Shown: piece by piece, positions 57,602-64,000 of the stretch
How positions within the stretch are numbered: the first letter of the stretch is position 1
Layout: every line of letters starts with the position of its first letter
Assembly (NCBI GenBank): GCA_023515745.1
Contig: JALECJ010000020.1
Coordinates: forward strand, 1,302,001-1,366,000
Source: Amoeboaphelidium protococcarum
Taxonomy: Eukaryota > Aphelidiomycota > Aphelidea
Direction: 5' to 3'
DNA length: 64,000 nt
Made by a program: the position numbers and the translations under genes
The notes under the pieces: model-generated
Told to the model about the DNA's origin: nothing
The model's input: the letters and a program-made list of their open reading frames with translations, nothing else
Databases searched by the model: none

Positions 57602-59330
57602 TCAGTGAGCATGAGGATCTTCCTGAGGTGGTGGAGGATCAATTTTGATCATATCGTCAATGCGAAGGATGGAGATTGCAGCCTCAGTGGCAGCCTTCAA
57701 AGATTTGATTTTACTCATAGCTGGCTCAAGCACACCAGCCTATAGATTCTGTCTCAACTCTCCTTTCATCAGATCCAGACCATACCACTTTAGATCGCGC
57801 TTTCCATCGTCACTACCGATTGCAGTCTGGGAGATGTGATGGTAGGCACGAAGTTTTGCAACCAGATCGGTGGAATCCTTGGCAGCATTATTAGCCAGCG
57901 TCTTTGGAATGACCAGCATGGCATTTGCATATTCTGCAATGGCCAACTGTTCACGACTTGCCAGAGTGGTGGCGAAATTCTCCAAGAAGATGGACACTGC
58001 AGCTTCACAAGCTCCACCACCAGGTACCACAGCATTGGATTCAAGAGTTCTCTTGATCACACACAGGACATCGTGCAGACTACGCTCCATTTCCTCCAGC
58101 GCAAAGTCATTAGGTCCACGCAAGATGATACTGGCAGAGGTAAGAGCCTTGGTTCCCTTGATCAGAATACACTCATCATCGGATATCCTCTCCTGCACAA
58201 CCTCATCAGCACTACCCAAGTACGCAGCCTCGAAAGTCTCCTCACCTTCCAAATTAGCCAGTGTGGATACCATAGTGGCACCAGTAGCCTTGGCAATTCT
58301 CTTCATATCCTCCTTGTCCACGCGACGTACGGCCATCGCACCAGCCTCAACAAAAGTCTTCAAGCACATATCATCAATACCCTTGGTGGTGAGCACTACA
58401 TTAGCGCCACTTGCCAGAATCTTCTTGATCCTCTCCAGAGTAATATCAGCCTCCTTCTTTCTGATATCCTCCAACTTGTCAGGATCATCAACTACAATGT
58501 GCACACCCATATGCATTCTTGCCTTCATCAAATTGATATCCAGACACGCAATCTTGGCACCAGTAATCTTGGTCTTCATAGCCTGAGAGGCAACGGTGCA
58601 GTTCAATGCATAGCCATTGACCAGCTGACTCTCCTTAGCCGATTGACCGTGTGCCTTGAGCACATTCACACTCTTCACCGGATACTTGACTTCATTGCGC
58701 GCCGAGACAGTCTTCACGGCCAGCATAGCATCCACAGCCATTTTCGCAAAGAAATCAGCCTCGGTGTTGATAATCTTGCTGGACATACTCGTCTTGGCAG
58801 CGTTCATCAGGCAATCCTTGCCCAACTTCTCCACCTTGACAGCCATATGCTCAGCAATGAATCGACACGCCTCCTTCACTGCCAGACGGTAACCAGTAAT
58901 GATGGTGGTGGGGTGGATCTTGTTGCGCACCAGTTCATTAGCACGTCGCAGTAACTCTGCAGCCAAGATGACGACACTTGTAGTTCCATCACCAACTTCC
59001 TTGTCTTATTACTGAGCCAATTCGACGAGAACCTTTGCCGCCGGATGTTCAACCTCGAGCAGAGACAGAATTGTCGCGCCATCATTACTTATAGTGACAT
59101 CCTACACACTTGCATTAATTAATAGAACGCCAATATTATGCTTGATTAGTATATGATTAAAATGGTAAATAGCTTACACCAATGTCATCGACCAACATCT
59201 TGTCCAATCCAACCGGGCCGAGACTGCTCTTTAGAATGTTGGCAACGGCCATGACCGCGTTAACATTCTGCTGTCTAATGTCTTGTCCAGTGGTTCTCTG
59301 TCCACTCATTGGCAATGTAAGAACAGTCAT
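57602..59330 (-). CDS. TCP1: Chaperonin CCT subunit 1 (TCP1 alpha)
   Basis: A 550-residue CCT alpha subunit in two exons (59178-59330, 57602-59101) with a 76-nt intron starting GTAAGC. It helps fold actin and tubulin as part of the eight-subunit ring. Signatures: [83 protein letters not shown], then [20 protein letters not shown], and near the end [23 protein letters not shown] followed by [10 protein letters not shown], which is TCP1-alpha specific. The antisense strand also has long open frames here (up to 372 codons); these are shadows of strongly biased codon usage. The PLP2 cofactor of CCT is encoded at 5.9-6.6 kb. Confidence 0.97.
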
Positions 59331-59521
59331 TTTTATTCGTGTTTTAGATTTTTTGATGTTTAATTTACAATTACAGTTCTATATGAATTTATATTACCGA
59401 CTGAAAGAACGAACGGGGAATTAACAACGGCTGTGTGATCAACTGCTTAAAGGAAACAAACGATCGCGCGCAGTAAATGACTGTTAAAGGCGCGTATAAG
59501 AGTTGCTTACAGCCCTATCGT

Positions 59522-59713
59522 TCAAGAGAAACTTTGTGCCGTTCGTTTCCTCGGCCTTCTGGTCTTAACGATGCGGCGGAATACTTTTTGCCCCACGTTT
59601 AGATCTGCCGAGGATTTCTGCGGCGTTGTGAAGTTAAAAGAAGAATCTTCGTTGTATATTTCAATCGCGTCTCTCCGTCCGTCGCTGGTAAAGAATATCG
59701 CAACTCTGAGCAT
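59522..59713 (-). CDS. Possible small basic protein, unknown
   Basis: A 63-codon open frame in the divergent gap (59331-59769) between CCT1 and the carrier gene. It begins MLRVAIFFTSDGRRDAIEIY and ends in a basic, Arg-rich tail (VKTRRPRKRTAQSFS). Base composition is more coding-like than the flanks. It is short and has no motif, and the region must also hold two promoters, so it may be a chance frame. Confidence 0.25.
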   Translation of the reverse strand: MLRVAIFFTSDGRRDAIEIYNEDSSFNFTTPQKSSADLNVGQKVFRRIVKTRRPRKRTAQSFS

Positions 59714-59769
59714 TCAAGTTAGATTTAGACACAATATAAAGCTGTGAAGCAATTATCATCTTTTTAAAT

Positions 59770-61131
59770 ATGGAAAAATTCAATTTGAGTGAGGAGGATT
59801 TGGCAGAGTTTAAGACTGAATCTGTGATTGACGCCAAGTCCAGGATGTTGTCCATTGTGATTACTAGTGTTGTGGCTAATCTAGTATAGTATCCTTTCAC
59901 GTTGGCTCAAACTCTTAACCAAGTTCAATCCCTACCTAGAAATGTTCCCATTGATCAGGATTATGAAGAACTTGAAATCGCTGCTACTGAGGATGATGAT
60001 GAAGATTACGAATATGACAGTGATGGCGGTTCTCCAGTGAAGCGATATCATGGATCACCTACAAAGTTGTAGACAGATTAGAATGGTTATATACTAGCTG
60101 GCAAGCCAGTCTATCAATTACCTAATCTCCGAGGTAGCTAGTACTCTACATTGCGTACTCTGATCAAGTACCGCACTGAGGGATTTCTATCGATATATCG
60201 AGGCGCGTCACTCTAATGCGTGTAAGATATTTCAGAGGCAACTGTGTAGCCGGCGATTGAAGATTTTCTGAATGAACAATTTGGATGCTATGATTTGAGG
60301 GTCATTCCACTTGTAGATCTCCCTGAGGTGGTTCCCAACTTGTGCACTGTTGTCGCGTCCCATCTAGTCACTGATTTATTGACTGCACCTCTTGAAATTG
60401 CACGTGTTCGCATTGCTGTTCAGTCTGGAGATCCTTTGCGAAAATGCTTTAGGAATCCGCTGAGTGCTTTATGTGGCGGCGAGATTAGTTTAAGTGCTTT
60501 GCTGAATTCCTTTTTCCATTGGCCATCTGTTAAATTGACCGTGTTGAAGAGTATCGTCTCTAGTTTGATGGAAGCCTCACATTCTTACGTACTCTCTCGT
60601 ATTCTCCATCTACCGCGTCCTTCTGATATTGCAGTGGTAGAATCTTCAACGGGTGATCTCTTCAAATGGTTTCTTGCATCAGTTGGATTTCTTACAGTTC
60701 AGGCCATTATAGTGTTGCCCATCTAGACTTTGCAAAGGCGGAGAATGTTATATCAGTAAACTCATGTCGGCGTCAAGACGGATCTAATTCAAGTAGTCAA
60801 GTATCCGTGTATTTCCGTTCCGGAGAAGGTGAACTAGTCAGCGCTACGGTAAGCTGCCACGATAATTGGCTCTGAAGCCATCGGAACTGTCTCTAAATAG
60901 AGACGGCGTTCTTCGTCATCGTAATATCGATCAGCAGAGTCTATACGGCGGCGACGTATCGAAAGAAACGGTCTGCTATGGGGATCTCTAGGTGGATTGG
61001 CTCAGCTATACCGCGGCTTCTGGTATCAACTTGCCGCCAATATTCTGTACAGCGCTGTATCTACCCTCACCGGGCTGGAAGTACTTGAGCAGTAGAATGA
61101 CTTTACAATCTATATGTAGCAGAGTGCATGA
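59770..61131 (+). CDS. Ugo1-like mitochondrial carrier-family protein
   Basis: A 453-residue member of the mitochondrial carrier fold resembling Ugo1/SLC25A46, the outer-membrane branch involved in mitochondrial fusion. An N-terminal helix region (SRMLSIVITSVVANLVQYPFTLAQTL) carries a PxxxxxQ-type carrier half-motif, followed by an acidic Asp/Glu/Tyr insert (about 65-90), then ASHLVTDLLTAPLEIARVRIAVQS and a third repeat-like helix (FLASVGFLTVQAIIVLPIQT then LQRRRMLYQQ). Carrier signature motifs are degenerate, as in Ugo1. A Ser/Arg-rich cytosolic stretch near 385 and a final helix NGLLWGSLGGLAQLYRGFWYQ complete it. The assignment to Ugo1 rather than another divergent carrier is an inference from the degenerate motifs and the acidic insert. 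Confidence 0.65.
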
Positions 61132-61411
61132 TGAATATTGTGGTGACTCTTTATAAAAACATCAAAATGATATTTCTCTTATAAGAAGTGAATCTTGTTT
61201 CAGATTTTTTCAAAATTTCCCGTTTCAGTTTGTGGATGGTCTGGTTACAGGAGGCGCCCTTCCGTTAACGTGACATGATGGTGAAGAGGCTTGCCGTACG
61301 GGTGGGTATAAAAGATGAAATATCATATCTCACGATCTCTTCTTTACTTTGATATTCATCTGCTTTATATTATTCTAATCATAAGTGATATCGATATTCC
61401 TCTCTACTAGA
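61132..61411. other. Intergenic, promoter of the secreted-protein gene
   Basis: About 280 bases, including a GC-richer segment near 61250-61310 and an AT-rich stretch leading to the ATG. No gene seen. Confidence 0.4.
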
Positions 61412-62326
61412 ATGATGAGCTTACTTCAAATTGCTGTTGTGTCAAGTCTGATCCTCTCAGTCGTCCCTCTTGCTCTGGATCCATGGATGATATTTCAACA
61501 CCCGGATGTTGAGACCGTTTGGACTGCTGGCAAGTAATAATATGTCAACTTCACTCTGGTCGATGCTCCCTCTGTTGATACCAAGTACCGAGTCACGGTG
61601 TACAATGATGGCTCTGGGTTTCTGCGTATTTTGCCTGATCGTATCGTTGGTAAGCCTATCGAAGTGACAGCCAAGGCTGGTAAAACCAAGATTTCCGTAC
61701 CCATCACTCTGGGTATGCTCGATGTCAGGTAGAATGATGAATTGTACTATGTGGCCGTGGTTAATGTTGAAACAAGGCAAATGCTACGCTCTGATCTCTT
61801 TAGAATTGTATCATTTGCTTCGGGATAGCGACGCTACGAGTACAGAGGTAACAATTATGTCAAGATGCTGTATAGTCCTCGCGAATTTTCCTCGGTAAAA
61901 GCTGGCCAGAACCTGACAATTGCCTTCAGCACTGATGATGAGTTGTCTCAAAATAAGACTCTCCGGGTGGATCTGTGTAAGAGATCGATGCGTATCAACA
62001 AGGATGACGTGAAAAAAGTCGCTAATGGCACAATCGTTACACTGTATGGACCTCTGAAGCCTTTTGTTGAAATTGTATGGACATTGCCCGAACGTCTAGA
62101 AGCTAATGTTAACTACGCGATATGTTTCTACGCCGAGCGCAAGATTATTGGCATCTTTAACAAGCCGAAGTTGATCTACCAGAGCGGAATGTTCAACATT
62201 GAGATGAAGGGCCCAGTATAGGTGCAATACAAGCCGAACGAGACTGAGCCGATTGGTTTAAATGCTCAAGGTGAATTTATCGAGAATATGATCCCAAAGT
62301 TTACTGCTGGAGCTCAAGCAAGCTGA
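61412..62326 (+). CDS. Secreted beta-sandwich-type protein, unknown
   Basis: A 304-residue protein with signal peptide MMSLLQIAVVSSLILSVVPLA and no transmembrane segment or GPI signal. The rest is rich in alternating beta strands (YRVTVYNDGSGFLRILPDRIV, KTKISVPITLGML, LYYVAVVNVETRQM) and two N-glycosylation sites (YVNFTL, NLTIAF), then KPFVEIVWTLPERLEANVNYAI. It resembles fungal cell-surface Ser-Thr-type beta-sandwich proteins in layout but has no recognised domain; only two Cys. Two Gln codons are TAA/TAG. The role in the wall or extracellular matrix is a guess. Confidence 0.7.
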
Positions 62327-62405
62327 TCACATTGTTGATAAAGACACATTTTGTAAACTGAATGATTAAATTTTGAAACTTTATACTAAATGAGCATCTA
62401 TTACT

Positions 62406-63170
62406 TCATGATTTAGTCTACTTCTAATTAAAAGTAAAATGCATCTGATCACTATCAATATCCCCAGTAGAGGATTACTGGTTTATAAAATCTGCAATTG
62501 ACCACTTTTTGGCATCTTCAGTCGAGCCACTCACTTTGTTATTTCTAATTAGATATGTTGTATGTGCCGCTAGTACGTGCAAGTTAGTCATTTAATTCTC
62601 TTTACCCAAGATGGCATAATTTAAGAGAGATGCTACAAGTTCTCGGTGGTTCTGATGAAGAAGATAACCCACAGGACTGTCCAATGGATTTTGGTATGCC
62701 AACAGTGCAACTACAGACTTGAGCTGCTCTTTAAATTATTAGCAAGCATTCCCAAACAGTACAAGAACCTCTCTAGCAAATCTGAGTGCTTCATTTTCTT
62801 ACTTTTAGCGTACCATTTCTATAAACTTTAAGCAATATAGATTGAATGTAACACCAAGCATTTTCTGGCTGTCTCCAGATGACTTTTCCATTTATTTCAC
62901 TTGATTTATGCTCAGGACTATCCCAGGATACTATTATGATGCTTATTGTATAGCCTAATCAATTTACCCATTCTCAATCAAGGACTTGAACTACTTCCTA
63001 ACATCTAATGTTGAAATCAGGATATTACTCTACCTACTCTGCAATCCATCAACATCCATACTAGAATCTTCAACATCATTTACACTGTGAAAGGTTAGAG
63101 AGTAACCATTCTCCAGCAAGTAATTCTTCACCAAATCAATAGCTTAAACTTCTTCCTACAACTCTGTCAT
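62406..63170 (-). CDS. LisH-CTLH-CRA protein of the GID/CTLH ubiquitin ligase (Gid8/RanBPM-like)
   Basis: A 254-residue helical protein: LisH motif (LVKNYLLENGYSLTFHSV, about 12-30), CTLH (RKQFKSLIENGQIDQAIQQA, about 58-95) and CRA (about 100-210) containing FNLYCLKFIEMVRQKQ, KSVVALLAYQNPLDSP, VGYLLHQNHRELVASLLNYAI. Small size with an N-terminal LisH favours Gid8/TWA1; the SPVGYLL..RELVA..LN.AI segment is closer to RanBP9/10, whose SPRY domain is absent here. Both are scaffolds of the GID/CTLH E3 ligase. A GID4 gene lies immediately upstream, so two components of one complex are neighbours. The start at 63170 is the only ATG. Confidence 0.8.
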
Positions 63171-63421
63171 AACTCTTTCAACTTTTAGAGATATCTTCTT
63201 AATCTACAATATTGGTGGACTCTTAACTTGTAATAAAAGTGGCAAAGAGTAATACCAAACTGCTTGGTAATAGTGAGGTGTTGAGAATGTTTAAAGCAAA
63301 GCGAAGCTGAAAGGAGTTCTGAAGATGAAACGCTTTAAAATCGGCGCGTGATCAGACCAAAAACAAGTGTCAACTAACAATACTAAACCGAATGAGAGAT
63401 AGAAATGACTTTATTTATTCA

Positions 63422-64000
63422 TCATGCAATATAAATGGAGAATTTCTTAGTGATATATATCGCCTATACACATAATCAGCGAAATTCGTACGATGATATA
63501 GACTTCTATCCGTCCTACAGATGCAAACTGAGCTTCTAGAATCTCTCACTATTCTGATGGTAGTAGTAGCCGGTAAATCGTTTCTGCTCAATGTCATACT
63601 CCGCGTAATAAAAGCCAGAGTAAGATGCACCGTCAATATTCTTCACCTTGTGATCTGGGTACAAGAATCGTTCCTTCCATCTCATGTACACGAAAGGGGA
63701 GGAGGCGAGCTGAGATCTAACGCGTTGATGATTAATTGAGGATGACTCATTCAAATCAATGCCCAACTTCTTGTACGATTCAAACTGCTCCCAATGAATT
63801 TGATCGATCTAGGCATCAGTATCCCATTTACCAGTTAGGAAAGTGCTATTGACATCATCCACCATCTCGGCCTCAAAACAAGTGGTAATAGTGGCCTGAT
63901 TGTTAGTAAGACCACTGATGGTAAGGTAGCCGTAGAGGAGATTCCTGGTAAAATCTTGACTCAGAAACTAGACACCAACATCATGAACTTGACTGTTGGA
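63422..64000 (-). CDS. GID4: GID4 substrate receptor of the GID/CTLH ligase (5' end beyond the window)
   Basis: At least 193 residues of GID4, continuing past the right edge. Diagnostic blocks are LYGYLTISGLTNNQATITTC, then FEAEMVDD..TFLTGKWDTDAQ, HWEQFESYKKLG, VYMRWKERFLYPDHKV and NIDGASYSGFYYAEYDIEQ, followed by YYYHQNSERFQKLSL and the YEFRQ end. GID4 forms a beta barrel that recognises N-terminal proline or similar degrons on FBP1, ICL1, MDH2 and PCK1 in yeast, triggering their breakdown when glucose returns. The downstream gene encodes a LisH-CTLH-CRA subunit of the same ligase. Five glutamines near the C-terminus are TAG/TAA. Confidence 0.95.

Noticed and set aside
57836-58954. A 372-codon + strand frame and a 238-codon frame over the CCT1 gene
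   Set aside because: Shadows of the strongly conserved CCT1 coding strand; no motifs of their own.

Overview
This is a gene-dense nuclear segment of a eukaryote that uses a variant genetic code: TAA and TAG are read as glutamine and TGA is the only stop. Nearly every recognisable protein (ATG3, PEPCK, sulfite oxidase, CCT1, kexins, PP4, V-ATPase d, TRM112, eIF3h) has in-frame TAA/TAG at positions where glutamine fits, and ends at TGA. About 45 genes lie on both strands with gaps mostly under 600 bp. I found only six convincing introns, all 51-76 nt with GT..AG ends. The gene set points to a deep branch on the fungal side rather than a ciliate: a Cce1/Ydc2-type resolvase, a Ugo1-like carrier, CBP3, a TGL/SDP1-type lipase and kexins. 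It also has features most fungi lack (condensin II G2, GTP-type PEPCK). An aphelid-like organism would fit, but that is inference.

Layout. 0-10 kb: C-terminus of a SUV3-like helicase, a short-chain dehydrogenase, two tiny overlapping genes, an SLC26 transporter without STAS domain, ATG3, a phosducin-like PLP2, a LEA-like protein with mitochondrial presequence, and an ankyrin/BTB protein. 10-19 kb: PP4 catalytic subunit, secreted M14 carboxypeptidase, enolase-phosphatase, bHLH factor, caleosin, bZIP factor, LEA2-domain membrane protein. 19.2-20.5 kb: a decayed gene and a second truncated copy of its 3' end. 20.6-27 kb: membrane protein with a collagen-like linker, CaMKK/Ssp1-type kinase, CBP3, PEPCK. 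27.6-28.9 kb: two overlapping out-of-phase ORFs, one with a gag-type zinc knuckle. 29-40.7 kb: V-ATPase d, coiled-coil SIKE-like protein, TRM112, eIF3h, a disordered protein, sulfite oxidase, a small basic protein, a patatin-type lipase, a multi-pass membrane protein.

40.7-47.8 kb differs from the rest: a CpG-rich stretch, about 1.2 kb without a convincing gene, an unknown ORF, a PIF1-type helicase, a SAP-domain Cce1-like Holliday-junction resolvase, a WD40 relic and a complete Crypton-like tyrosine recombinase. It is the best candidate for a mobile or recombination-related locus. 47.8-64 kb returns to housekeeping genes: DBR1, condensin II subunit G2, two tandem kexin paralogues, CCT1, a Ugo1-like carrier, a secreted protein, and two neighbouring GID/CTLH ubiquitin-ligase genes (LisH-CTLH-CRA protein and GID4). 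GID4 marks gluconeogenic enzymes for degradation in yeast, and PEPCK, a classic target, is in the same window.
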